A stretch of DNA of 64,000 nucleotides, taken from the NCBI RefSeq assembly GCF_021147775.1, contig NZ_JAGTPK010000017.1:1-64000 (forward strand), read 5' to 3'. Below, one piece after another: positions 52,510 to 61,482 of the stretch (its first letter is position 1; every line of letters begins with the position of its first letter). Position numbers and translations under genes: made by a program. The notes below the pieces were generated by a model. It was given only the letters and a program-made list of their open reading frames with translations, did not search any database and had not been told where the DNA came from. Origin of the DNA: Pseudomonas californiensis. Lineage in GTDB: Bacteria; Pseudomonadota; Gammaproteobacteria; Pseudomonadales; Pseudomonadaceae.

Positions 52510-53460
52510 ATGCGTAAGTCATTGATGCGTATGACATTGCGTCAGCTGCGCATTTTCAACGAAGTGTGCGATCTGCGCTCCTATAGCCGTGCAGCAGAAG
52601 AAATGTCGCTGACTCAGCCTGCCGTCAGCCTGCAGATACGCCAGCTCGAAGAGCTGGTGGGTCAGCCACTGTTTGAGTATGTCGGTAAAAAGCTGTACCT
52701 GACCGAAGCCGCCGAAGCCTTGCAACTGGCCAGCCGGGACATCTTTGGCCGGCTTGAGAACCTCGACATGCAGCTCTCGGACCTGCAAGGCTCACTGCAA
52801 GGCCAACTGAAACTGGCCGTCGAGTCGAGCTGCAAGTATTTCACCCCGCATTTGTTTGCCGCGTTCAAACGCAAGCACCCGGAAGTCAGCCTGAGCCTGA
52901 TGGTGGTCAATCGGGCACAGATCATCCGGCGTCTCTCGGACAACCGCGATGATCTGGTGGTGATGTCGATGGTGCCGCAGGACATGGGGCTGGAATTTCT
53001 GCCGTTCCTCAACAATCCGATCGTTGCGGTGGCTCCTGCGGATCACCCGCTGTGCAGCCAGCAGTCGCTGAGCCTGAAGGACCTGGAGCCGTGGCCGCTG
53101 TTGACCCGCGAAATCGGCTCGGGTACGCGCAGGGCCTGCGAGGAATACTTCAAGGAAAAGCGCGTGCATTTCACGCAGACGCTGGAGGTGTCTTCAAGCG
53201 AGGCGCAACGCGAATGCGTGGTCGCCGGGCTGGGGCTGGCGCTGCTGACGCGCCATGCGGTCTGTCAGGAACTCGCCACCGGCGCCCTTGTAGAGCTGCC
53301 AGTGGCCGAGCTGCCTTTGTATCGAAGCTGGTGCGTGGTGCAAGCCAAGGACAAACGCCTGTCTCCGGTGGCCCACGCCTTTCTGGCGTTCATCCGTACT
53401 GAACGTGCGCAGATCAGCCAGCTTGTCGAGCGCTTCGACGGACGTCCACGGTCGGCTTGA
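52510..53460 (+). CDS. pycR: LysR family transcriptional regulator (PycR-like)
   Basis: 316 aa. HTH in residues about 10-68 (LRQLRIFNEVCDLRSYSRAAEE, SLTQPAVSLQIRQLEELVG). CysB/CbbR-like effector domain follows. Divergent from pycA, as PycR in P. aeruginosa. Start is uncertain among ATGs at 52510, 52525 and 52531. Predicted to control pyc genes. The 3' end overlaps the convergent 73-aa gene by 47 bp. Confidence 0.8.
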   Translation: MRKSLMRMTLRQLRIFNEVCDLRSYSRAAEEMSLTQPAVSLQIRQLEELVGQPLFEYVGKKLYLTEAAEALQLASRDIFGRLENLDMQLSDLQGSLQGQLKLAVESSCKYFTPHLFAAFKRKHPEVSLSLMVVNRAQIIRRLSDNRDDLVVMSMVPQDMGLEFLPFLNNPIVAVAPADHPLCSQQSLSLKDLEPWPLLTREIGSGTRRACEEYFKEKRVHFTQTLEVSSSEAQRECVVAGLGLALLTRHAVCQELATGALVELPVAELPLYRSWCVVQAKDKRLSPVAHAFLAFIRTERAQISQLVERFDGRPRSA

Positions 53461-53635
53461 CGGTCTGCCAGACTTCGCCGGTCACGCCTTCCATGTAGTC
53501 GCAGAGCTCCTGATTGAGTTGACGCGCCTCGCAATAGCTTTCAATCGCACGGCGGAATTCCATGCGGCGCTGGTCTTCCTGCTGACGACGGTTTTTCACA
53601 GTGCTGTTGGGTAAATCATCGTAATGCCGAGCCAT
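53414..53635 (-). CDS. Small basic protein of unknown function
   Basis: 73 aa from ATG 53635 (MARHYDDLPNSTVKNRRQQE). Rich in Arg, Gln and Glu, with a helical middle (RRAIESYCEARQLNQELCDYM) and no signal peptide. It resembles short conserved Pseudomonas hypothetical proteins, possibly the PA3496-like group, but I am not sure. Its last 16 codons lie opposite the end of pycR, a 47-bp tail-to-tail overlap. Upstream in-frame extension to 53701 is rejected as start. Confidence 0.6.
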   Translation of the reverse strand: MARHYDDLPNSTVKNRRQQEDQRRMEFRRAIESYCEARQLNQELCDYMEGVTGEVWQTVKPTVDVRRSARQAG

Positions 53636-53744
53636 GACCTGTCTCCCAGTACGTTTTGCGGGAGTACAGAATGCAGCGCAGTGGTGACAGTGAGGCGGCA
53701 CGCAGGTGACAGTACGATGAAATTTTGATCAGCGGCGAAGCTTT

Positions 53745-54611
53745 TCAGTCTTCGTGGGTCTTGATCGACTTGGGCGACAATCGTAGCCCACGCAGGCTGC
53801 GTTTGACGCTCTTGAGGTGGTTGACCAGACTCGGCCCGCGCGCCATCGCAACGCCCATCGCCAACACGTCAATCACCACCAGATGCGCGATACGCGAGGT
53901 CAGCGGCGTATAGATCTCAGTGTCTTCGTGCACATCGATTGCCAGGTTGACCGACGACAATTCGGCCAATGGGGTCTGGCTTGGGCACAGTGTAATCAAT
54001 GTCGCACCGCTCTCGCGTACCAGGTTGGCAGTGATCAGCAGGTCCTTCGAGCGACCGGACTGAGAGATGCATACCGCGACATCAGTAGGCTTGAGCGTAA
54101 CGGCGGACATCGCCTGCATGTGCGGGTCGGAATACGCCGCGGCAGTCAGCAGCAAGCGGAAGAATTTATGCTGCGCATCCGCCGCAACCGCACCCGAGGC
54201 ACCAAACCCGTAGAACTCGACGCGGTTGGCACCCGCCATGGCTGTGACGGCCAGTTGCAAAGCGTGCGGATCAAGGTTCTCGCGCACTTCCATCAAGGTG
54301 TGCAGCGTGGTGTCGAAAATCTTCAGGCTGTAGTCAGCGACCGAATCGTCTTCGTGTATCGCGAACTGCCCGAAACTCGCGCCTGCGGCAAGGCTCTGGG
54401 CCAGCTTGAGCTTGAGGTCCTGAAACCCGGTGCAACCGATGGCTCGGCAGAAGCGCACGATGGTCGGCTCACTGATACCGACGCTATGGGCCAGGTCCGC
54501 CATGGAACTGTGCATCACAGTCGCAGGGTCGAGCAGCACATGGTCGGCTACCTTGAGCTCCGACTTGCGCAGCAGATGACGGGACTGGGCGATGTGTTGC
54601 AGCAGATTCAA
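53745..54611 (-). CDS. MurR/RpiR family transcriptional regulator, HexR-like
   Basis: A 288-aa regulator with an N-terminal HTH (residues about 1-75: MADLAHSVGISEPTIVRFCRA) and a C-terminal SIS phosphosugar domain (residues about 120-250; EFYGFGASGAV, CISQSGRSKDLLI). Closely resembles HexR, which senses 2-keto-3-deoxy-6-phosphogluconate. Pseudomonads have a second copy beside zwf, so this may be a paralogue and I leave the symbol blank. A HexR-type palindrome lies 44 bp upstream of the start. Confidence 0.88.
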   Translation of the reverse strand: MNLLQHIAQSRHLLRKSELKVADHVLLDPATVMHSSMADLAHSVGISEPTIVRFCRAIGCTGFQDLKLKLAQSLAAGASFGQFAIHEDDSVADYSLKIFDTTLHTLMEVRENLDPHALQLAVTAMAGANRVEFYGFGASGAVAADAQHKFFRLLLTAAAYSDPHMQAMSAVTLKPTDVAVCISQSGRSKDLLITANLVRESGATLITLCPSQTPLAELSSVNLAIDVHEDTEIYTPLTSRIAHLVVIDVLAMGVAMARGPSLVNHLKSVKRSLRGLRLSPKSIKTHED

Positions 54612-54654
54612 GAGGCAGACTCGATAAGGTAAGAGGGGCTGGTTGTAGCTTTCT

Positions 54655-54669
54655 TGTAGTTATACTACA
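54655..54669. promoter_or_regulatory. HexR-type palindrome upstream of the RpiR/HexR-like gene
   Basis: TGTAG-TTATA-CTACA is a perfect 15-bp inverted repeat (5-bp arms, 5-bp spacer). It is 12 of 15 identical to the HexR consensus TGTAATTAAATTACA. Placed 44 bp before the start of the HexR-like gene, it suggests autoregulation. Two more palindromes follow: CACAAAATTTTGTG (54734-54747) and TGTGGGAATAATCCTACA (54744-54761). Confidence 0.6.
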
Positions 54670-54794
54670 TGACCTGCGAGCCGCCCAGTTAAACGAGCCT
54701 GGAACGTCTTACACAGGCCTTGGGCGGATGAATCACAAAATTTTGTGGGAATAATCCTACATTAAGTCCGCTGCCACGCAACATCAGTACGACA

Positions 54795-57319
54795 TCAAAA
54801 CGATGTGTCGAGGACATCGACCATCGCCGCCGCCTCGATCGGACGACTGATCAGGTAGCCCTGAACCTCATCGCAACCCTGCATTTTAAGGAAGTCCAGC
54901 TGGCTCTGGTTTTCTACACCTTCGGCGACGACCTTCAGACCCAGGCTGTGAGCCATGGAAATGATCGCCTGAATGATTGCCGCATCTTCGGTGCCTTCCC
55001 CCAGCCCGCTGATGAACGCCTGATCGATCTTCACGTAGTCCACCGGGAAGCGCTTGAGGTAGCTCAATGAAGAGTAGCCGGTACCGAAATCGTCGATGGC
55101 CAATTTCACACCCAGTTCGCGCAACTGCTGAAAGGTCGCAATGATGTGCTCCACACTGTCGAGCAGCTGGCTTTCGGTCAGCTCAAGCTCAAGAAACTGA
55201 GGCTCCAGGCCGGTTTCTTCAAGCACTTGGCGCACCAGGCTGACCAGCTTGCCCTGACGCAACTGATGCACCGACAGGTTCACCGAGATACGGATCGGCG
55301 CAATGCCCTGCCGTTGCCATTCGCACGCCTGCCAGCATGCGGTGCGCAGGACGAACTCACCAATGGCGCCTATCAGTCCGGTTTCTTCGGCCAGCCCTAT
55401 GAACTCGCCCGGCGAAACCATGCCGCGCTCGGGATGGCGCCAGCGAACCAGGGCTTCAGCAGCGTCCAGACGTCCCGTCTTGAGGCACAACTTGGGCTGA
55501 TAGAAAACCTGCAGCTGTTTGTCCTCGATAGCGCGGCGCAGCTGGATTTCCAGTTGCAGGCGCTCAAGCGTGCTGGCCTGCAGGCTGTCAGTAAAAAACT
55601 GAAAGTTGTTGCCGCCCAGATGCTTGGCGTGTTGCATGGCCATGTTGGCCTGGCTGACCAGCGCCGATATATCGCGGGCCGAATCCGGTAACAGGCTGAT
55701 GCCCACCGAAGCACTGACTACCAGTTCATGACCTTCCACCGACAGCGGCGAACGCAGCTTGCTCAGCAGGCGACTGGTGACCCGGACCAGGCTGGACAGG
55801 TTGCCGTAGGCGTCGAACAACACGGCAAACTCATCGCCGGACAAACGCGCAATGGTGTCAGCTTCCGGCATGGCGTTACTCAAGCGGCGGGCGACCTGCT
55901 TGAGCAGTTGATCCGCCACCTCATGGCCCAGACTTTCGTTGAGCAGCTTGAAACGGTCCAGGTTGATGTGCAGCAGTGCCAGACTTCGTCCGCCCTGACG
56001 CACCCGCTCGCGGGCCTGGCGCAAACGCTCGGTAAACAGTGAGCGATTGGCAAGGCCGGTCAGTTCATCGAAATGCGCAAGGTAGCGCATACGCTCTTCG
56101 GTTTCCCGCCGCGATGAGAGATCGGCGAAAAAGCCAACGATATGGCTCATATTGCCAGCACTGTCTCGCACAACATTAAGTTGCAGCCATTGCGGATCAG
56201 CTCGCCGTTCTTGCGGGTTTCAACCAGTTCGCCCTGCCAGTGGCCGGTCTGTTCCAGCGCTTGATGAATCACTGCAAAATGACGACGCGCGTCCCGGCTA
56301 CTGGCAATCTCGATGACTTTTTTACCTACGATGTCTTCCGGCAGATAGCCGCTGACCCGGCTGAACGCCTGATTGATGGTCAGGATGTAATAATCGGGAT
56401 CAAAGATCACAATGCCTTCGCTGGCAGCGTCAAAGACCGTTGCCGCAAGCCTCGGCGGGCTCTTGCTCAAGGCCTGATTGGCTGCTTCCAGTTCAAGCGT
56501 ACGCTGGGCCACGCGATCCTCAAGACCGGCCTGTGCCTCTAGAAGCCCGCGCTCGGCCTCGCGGCGCTGCTCGACTTCCCGCGCCAGGTCTTCATTAAGC
56601 TGATCGCCCGTTGCCTGGGCCTGCTGCAAATGTTCGATCAACGCCTGATTCTGAAAGCGAGTGAGCAGACTGCGCTGCATCAGGCGATTGATCTGCCACG
56701 CCACCACACTCAATGCGCACAGCAGTATCAGGCCCAGCCAGCCCCAGCCACGCAACGGTACGTTGCCACCCCAGAACAGATACAGGATCGGCGGCAGCAG
56801 GCACGGCAGGCTGAAGGTCAGGAAGGCAGGGATGCTGACGGCATAACCCACACTGGCAGACAGCATCGCGGCACCGATCATGCCGAATACCCAGGCCTGC
56901 TGCTGCAGGTTCTCCACCGGCACCAGCACCATGGCAGCCGTGCCCAGGGTCAGGCCGCTGACACAGGCTCCCAGCAGAAACATCCGTCGCCACACAGGCA
57001 ATGCACGGCGCTCCGGTGAGGCGCGCTGAAATGCGGCAACTTGCACAACGCGCAGGCACACCAGCGCTGAAAGCCAGACCAGCCAGATGTTGACCAGCAT
57101 GTAGCGACCTGGACTCCACAGCAGCCACGCGCAGACCAGCCCATTGATGAGCATGAACAACGTGGGCAGCAGCGAGCCCTGATAAAGAAGACGGGTACGC
57201 TCGACCGCAAGCTGGGCGGAGAAACGTTTTTGCAGGGTACGGCGATTGCGTTCAGGCACATCGCCCGCGCTGAAGCGGTATGTCATGGCGTCATTCTTGT
57301 AATGGGTCAGCCGCTGCAC
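54795..57319 (-). pseudogene. PAS-GGDEF-EAL cyclic-di-GMP protein, split by a one-base frameshift
   Basis: Two overlapping frames (56147-57319 and 54795-56171) together encode one protein of about 841 aa. Order: six N-terminal membrane helices (to about residue 200), coiled coil, PAS (about 275-390), GGDEF with SGDEF, and EAL with AEALVRW, DDFGTGYSSL and KIDQAF. At 56194-56195 the minus strand reads ATCCGC; adding one C (ATCCCGC) restores ELIPQWLQLNVV and joins the frames. SGDEF departs from GGDEF, whereas EAL motifs look intact. A sequencing error is possible; if real, the product ends within the PAS domain. First methionine may be at 57286. Confidence 0.85.
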
Positions 57320-57663
57320 ACACTGTCTGAGCGGGTGCAGTCGAGATCGCCGGCGTGCGAAGTATTGAATTCAACTCCGGTGCTTGCAGCGCTTGCATCT
57401 CGTCTTGCACCGCTCTCAAAGAGCAGGCGAACAGGGCCTTGGCCTTGAGCGTGTGCGGAGCATACACAAGGCCTCGGGCAGACCCCACTGCCGAACAGCA
57501 CAAAAATATCAATTTGCTATCAGCCAATCCGTATGAATCATCTTGAAAGCACGTGGCGCAGTGCTTTCAGGCAGCCCCTACCGGTCGTCAGCACTGCTGT
57601 TTTTTTGCTGACGGAGGTAAAGCATGGTTTGCCCGACATGGCGCAGCACCCTAGAATGCGCTG
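57320..57663. other. 344-bp divergent gap before uvrD
   Basis: No gene is evident. It holds inverted repeats GAAAGCAC/GTGCTTTC (about 57544-57568) and GTCAGCA/TGCTGAC (about 57587-57612, with a T7 run in between). The uvrD promoter sits at the right end. Open frames across it have no recognisable domain. Confidence 0.5.
57629..57657 (+). promoter_or_regulatory. Candidate promoter of uvrD (leaderless message)
   Basis: TTGCCC (57629-57634), 17 nt, TAGAAT (57652-57657). Transcription would start near 57664, which is the A of the uvrD ATG. No ribosome-binding site lies upstream of that ATG. Confidence 0.55.
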
Positions 57664-59847
57664 ATGCGCGATGATCTCTCTCTCCTTCTGAATTCCCTCA
57701 ACGATGCCCAACGTCAGGCCGTAGCCGCCTCCTTGGGTCGTCAGTTGGTCCTGGCCGGTGCTGGCTCCGGCAAAACCCGTGTGCTGGTGCACCGCATCGC
57801 CTGGCTGATGCAGATCGAGCAAGCCTCCCCGCACTCAGTCCTGTCGGTGACGTTCACCAACAAGGCCGCTGCCGAGATGCATCATCGCATCGAGCAACTG
57901 ATGGGCATCAGCCCGGCCGGCATGTGGGTGGGCACCTTTCACGGCCTGGCACACCGTCTGTTGCGGGCGCACTGGCAGGAAGCCGGGCTGGTGCAGACCT
58001 TCCAGATTCTCGACAGCGACGACCAGCAACGGCTGGTCAAGCGCGTAATCCGCGAGCTAGGGCTGGACGAACAGCGCTGGCCCGTCCGTCAGGCCCAGTG
58101 GTTTATCAACGGCCAGAAAGACGAAGGCCTGCGGCCACAGCATATCCAGGCCAGCGGCGATCTGTTCCTGACCACCATGCGCAGCATCTATGAAGCCTAC
58201 GAGGCCGCCTGCCAGCGAGCGGGCGTTATCGACTTCTCCGAACTGTTGCTGCGTGCACTGGACCTTTGGCGCGACAATCCTGGCCTGCTGGCGCATTACC
58301 AGCGTCGCTTCCGTCATGTGCTGGTCGACGAGTTCCAGGACACCAACGCCGTGCAGTACGCCTGGCTGCGTCTGCTGGCTCAAGGCGGCGACAGCCTGAT
58401 GGTGGTCGGCGATGACGACCAGTCCATCTACGGCTGGCGTGGCGCCAAGATCGAGAACATTCATCAGTACTCGAGCGACTTTCCGGACACCCAAGTCATC
58501 CGTCTGGAGCAGAACTACCGCTCTACCGCAAGCATCCTGAAGGCGGCCAACGGTCTGATCGTCAACAACACCGGTCGTCTCGGCAAAGAGCTGTGGACGG
58601 ATGTGGGCGATGGCGAGCTGATCAACCTGTACGCGGCGTTCAACGAACACGATGAAGCGCGTTACGTGGTCGAGACTATTGAAAGCGTGCTGAAAAAAGG
58701 CGTGTCGCGCAATGACATCGCCATCCTGTATCGCTCCAACGCCCAATCGCGGGTGCTGGAAGAAGCACTGCTGCGTGAACGTATTCCTTACCGCATCTAT
58801 GGCGGTCAGCGATTCTTCGAACGCGCCGAAATCAAGAACGCCATGGCCTACATGCGCTTGCTGGAAGGCCGTGGCAACGATGCGGCACTGGAGCGGGTCA
58901 TCAATGTCCCGGCGCGCGGCATCGGCGAAAAGACCGTCGAAGCGATTCGCGAGCATGCGCGTCATGCCGACGTCTCGATGTGGGAAGGCATGCGCCTGCT
59001 GGTGGCCAATAAAGGCCTGACCGGCCGCGCGGCCACCGCACTGGGCGGTTTTATCGAACTGATCGAAACCCTGTCGGCCAAGGTCATGGACATGCCGTTG
59101 CACTTGATGACGCAAACCGTCATCGAGCAATCCGGGCTGATCGACTATCACCAGCAGGAAAAAGGCGAAAAAGGCCAGGCTCGGGTAGAAAACCTTGAGG
59201 AACTGGTCAGCGCAGCGCGCGCGTTCGAGAACACCGAGAATGACGAAGAGCTGACCCCGCTGGCCGCCTTCCTGGGGCACGCCTCACTGGAAGCAGGCGA
59301 TACCCAGGCGCAAGAGCACGAAGAGAGCATTCAGCTCATGACGCTGCACAGCGCCAAGGGTCTGGAGTTTCCGCATGTGTTCCTCGTCGGCATGGAAGAA
59401 GGGCTGTTCCCGCACAAGATGAGCCTGGAAGAACCTGGCCGCCTTGAGGAAGAGCGTCGTTTGGCCTATGTCGGTATCACCCGCGCCATGCAGCAACTGG
59501 TGATGACCTACGCCGAGACACGCCGCTTGTACGGCAGCGAAACCTATAACAAGGTTTCGCGCTTCGTCAGAGAGATACCACCCGCGCTGATCCAGGAAGT
59601 ACGTCTGTCCAACAGCGTCAGCCGTCCGTTTGGTGGTACGCAGAAGGTCAGCAACAGCAGCCTGTTCAACGGTACCGGCATTCCGGAAACCGAGTTCAAG
59701 CTAGGCCAGCACGTGCAGCACGCGGTGTTCGGTGAGGGCGTGATCCTCAACTTCGAAGGCGCAGGTGCGCAGGCTCGGGTACAGGTCAACTTCGCCGAAG
59801 GCAGCAAGTGGCTGATGATGGGCTACGCCAAGCTGGTCGCGCTGTAA
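57664..59847 (+). CDS. uvrD: DNA helicase II (UvrD)
   Basis: A 727-aa superfamily 1A 3'-5' helicase for nucleotide-excision and mismatch repair. Walker A GAGSGKTRVLVHR near residues 33-45, VDEFQDTNAVQYAWLRLL (motif II), GDDDQSIYGWRGA (motif III), EQNYRS (motif IV), TLHSAKGLEFPHVFL (motif V) and YVGITRA (motif VI) are all seen. C-terminal UvrD tudor-like region is present. Start ATG 57664 (MRDDLSLLLNSLNDAQRQAV) is conserved in pseudomonads although no ribosome-binding site is visible. Confidence 0.97.
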   Translation: MRDDLSLLLNSLNDAQRQAVAASLGRQLVLAGAGSGKTRVLVHRIAWLMQIEQASPHSVLSVTFTNKAAAEMHHRIEQLMGISPAGMWVGTFHGLAHRLLRAHWQEAGLVQTFQILDSDDQQRLVKRVIRELGLDEQRWPVRQAQWFINGQKDEGLRPQHIQASGDLFLTTMRSIYEAYEAACQRAGVIDFSELLLRALDLWRDNPGLLAHYQRRFRHVLVDEFQDTNAVQYAWLRLLAQGGDSLMVVGDDDQSIYGWRGAKIENIHQYSSDFPDTQVIRLEQNYRSTASILKAANGLIVNNTGRLGKELWTDVGDGELINLYAAFNEHDEARYVVETIESVLKKGVSRNDIAILYRSNAQSRVLEEALLRERIPYRIYGGQRFFERAEIKNAMAYMRLLEGRGNDAALERVINVPARGIGEKTVEAIREHARHADVSMWEGMRLLVANKGLTGRAATALGGFIELIETLSAKVMDMPLHLMTQTVIEQSGLIDYHQQEKGEKGQARVENLEELVSAARAFENTENDEELTPLAAFLGHASLEAGDTQAQEHEESIQLMTLHSAKGLEFPHVFLVGMEEGLFPHKMSLEEPGRLEEERRLAYVGITRAMQQLVMTYAETRRLYGSETYNKVSRFVREIPPALIQEVRLSNSVSRPFGGTQKVSNSSLFNGTGIPETEFKLGQHVQHAVFGEGVILNFEGAGAQARVQVNFAEGSKWLMMGYAKLVAL

Positions 59848-60060
59848 TTCATCCGAAAACCACAACGCAGAGGCAACTGTCCTGTGCATCCGGTGCCTGA
59901 TGGTCAGGCACTGGAGAATCTGTCGAAGACCGTTGCTCCCACAAGCGGCGCTGAAATTTCTTACGCAACTTGTGTAAAAGTCCGAAACATTAACGCGCTG
60001 GTCAGACCTTCATTGGCTGTGCAACATGGCGTGCGTGCAATCACACAACGGGAATCCCTT

Positions 60061-60903
60061 ATGCAACGTTTTCTAAGCATCGCGATGGCGCTGTGCATCT
60101 CGCTCACCATGAGCCTGGATGTAAACGCTGCGCGCTTCGGTGGTGGCAAGAGCATGGGCTCGGCGCCGACGCACCAGGCTCGCCAGGCCACGCCTTCCAC
60201 TCCAGCAGCTGCCCCTAACGCTGCTGGCCGCCCTGCCCCTGCGGCCAGCGGTGCTTCGCGCTGGCTGGGCCCACTGGCCGGCATCGCTGCTGGCGGCCTG
60301 CTCGCCTCGATGTTCATGGGTGACGGTTTCAACGGCTTGCAGCTGTTCGACATCCTGATCATGGGCCTGATCGCTTTCCTGATCTTCCGCTTCATCGCGC
60401 GCCGTCGTCAGCAGCAACAGCCAAAAATGGCCGGTGCCGGTGTGCCTTACCAGCGTGAGAACAGCCAGCCTGCGCAGAACCCGATCTTCGGTAGCGCTGC
60501 CGCTGCGTCCGCCGCGCCGGTAATCAACGCGCCAGCCTGGTTCAACGAGGAACGCTTCCTGGAAGCGGCACGCGGTCACTTCCAGTCGTTGCAGCAGCAC
60601 TGGGACGCGAACGAGATGGACAAGATCGCCGAGTTCGTCACTCCTCAGATGCTTCAGTTCCTCAAGAAAGAACGCGCTGATCTGGGTGACGGCTTCCAGT
60701 CGACCTACATCGACAACCTGAATGTACAGCTGGATGGCGTTGATGATCGTGCAGACAAGACCATCGCGACTCTGACCTTCTCCGGTGTCTCGAAGACCTC
60801 GCGCTTCGATCAGGGTGAAGTGTTCAGCGAAAGCTGGAACATGGAACGACCACAGGGCGATAACCAGCCTTGGCTGGTGGCAGGTATTCGCCAGAACGGT
60901 TGA
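60061..60903 (+). CDS. Tim44-like domain membrane protein
   Basis: 280 aa from ATG 60061 (MQRFLSIAMALCISLTMSLD). Signal or signal-anchor, then a low-complexity Ala/Pro/Gly region (residues about 30-70), a second hydrophobic stretch (about 80-112; LFDILIMGLIAFLIFRFI) and a C-terminal Tim44-like domain (residues about 160-280; WFNEERFLEAARGHFQSLQ). Bacterial Tim44-like proteins are membrane-linked with unknown role. ATG 60061 lies after CGGGAATCCCTT; the frame extends back to 59884 but without family match. Terminator follows at 60928-60952. Confidence 0.85.
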   Translation: MQRFLSIAMALCISLTMSLDVNAARFGGGKSMGSAPTHQARQATPSTPAAAPNAAGRPAPAASGASRWLGPLAGIAAGGLLASMFMGDGFNGLQLFDILIMGLIAFLIFRFIARRRQQQQPKMAGAGVPYQRENSQPAQNPIFGSAAAASAAPVINAPAWFNEERFLEAARGHFQSLQQHWDANEMDKIAEFVTPQMLQFLKKERADLGDGFQSTYIDNLNVQLDGVDDRADKTIATLTFSGVSKTSRFDQGEVFSESWNMERPQGDNQPWLVAGIRQNG

Positions 60904-60927
60904 ACCAGATCTCTTTCCTGCGTTCAG

Positions 60928-60952
60928 AACCCCGGACATGTCCGGGGTTTTT
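60928..60952 (+). terminator. Rho-independent terminator after the Tim44-like gene
   Basis: AACCCCGGACATGTCCGGGGTT is a perfect palindrome (stem of about 9-11 bp) followed by TTTGC. A strong terminator between the Tim44-like and SMI1/KNR4 genes. Confidence 0.88.
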
Positions 60953-61034
60953 GCTTTATCCGTTCGGATAGTTATTTTGAGAAAGGCTTTACGCTACTGT
61001 ATAACCCGCGCCATCAAGTGAGAGGATCTGTGTC

Positions 61035-61442
61035 GTGGAAGAAGTCATCGAACAACTGCGTGAAGCGAATGAGCCGGTACCGGTGCCGCTCGAGCTGCCC
61101 GACGAGGACCTGCTGGTCGAAATTGAAGAACAGCTGTTCATCAATATTCCGTTCGTCTTCAAGGAGTTTCTCCTGACGGTGAGCGACGTGGTATACGGCA
61201 GCCTGGAGCCCGTCACCGTGACCGACCCTCAGTCACACACGTATCTGCCGGAAGTCTGTGCAACGGCGTGGGACCTTGGCGTACCGCGTGAGCTGATCCC
61301 GATCTGTCAGGACGGCGACGACTACTACTGCGTCGAGGAAGACGGCACGGTTGTACTGTGGTCGGCCGAAGAAGAACTGGTCACCGAAGAAAGCTGGGAA
61401 TCGGTCTGGCACTGGGCTCGGGATGTCTGGCTGGAAAGCTGA
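61035..61442 (+). CDS. SMI1/KNR4 family protein
   Basis: 135 aa, acidic. SMI1/KNR4 landmarks: FVFKEFLLTVSDVVYGSLEPV, DDYYCVEEDGTVVLW and an acidic tail. The family holds many immunity proteins of polymorphic toxins but also housekeeping proteins; no toxin gene is adjacent here, and the gene's position is conserved in pseudomonads, so a housekeeping role is more likely. GTG start 61035 with AGAGGA 8 nt upstream. Convergent with the CPA2 gene. Confidence 0.83.
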   Translation: MEEVIEQLREANEPVPVPLELPDEDLLVEIEEQLFINIPFVFKEFLLTVSDVVYGSLEPVTVTDPQSHTYLPEVCATAWDLGVPRELIPICQDGDDYYCVEEDGTVVLWSAEEELVTEESWESVWHWARDVWLES

Positions 61443-61482
61443 GACAACCCGACCGTTTCACGTAAAAAGAGCGTCGCCGGGC

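Noticed and set aside
54795..56171. The EAL-containing frame as an independent gene.
   Set aside because: Its start lies inside a PAS domain and reads cleanly into the upstream frame after a one-base correction, so I treat both as one broken gene; translation from the GTG remains possible.
61035..61442. Toxin-immunity locus.
   Set aside because: No toxin or secretion gene adjoins the SMI1/KNR4 gene; both neighbours are housekeeping genes.
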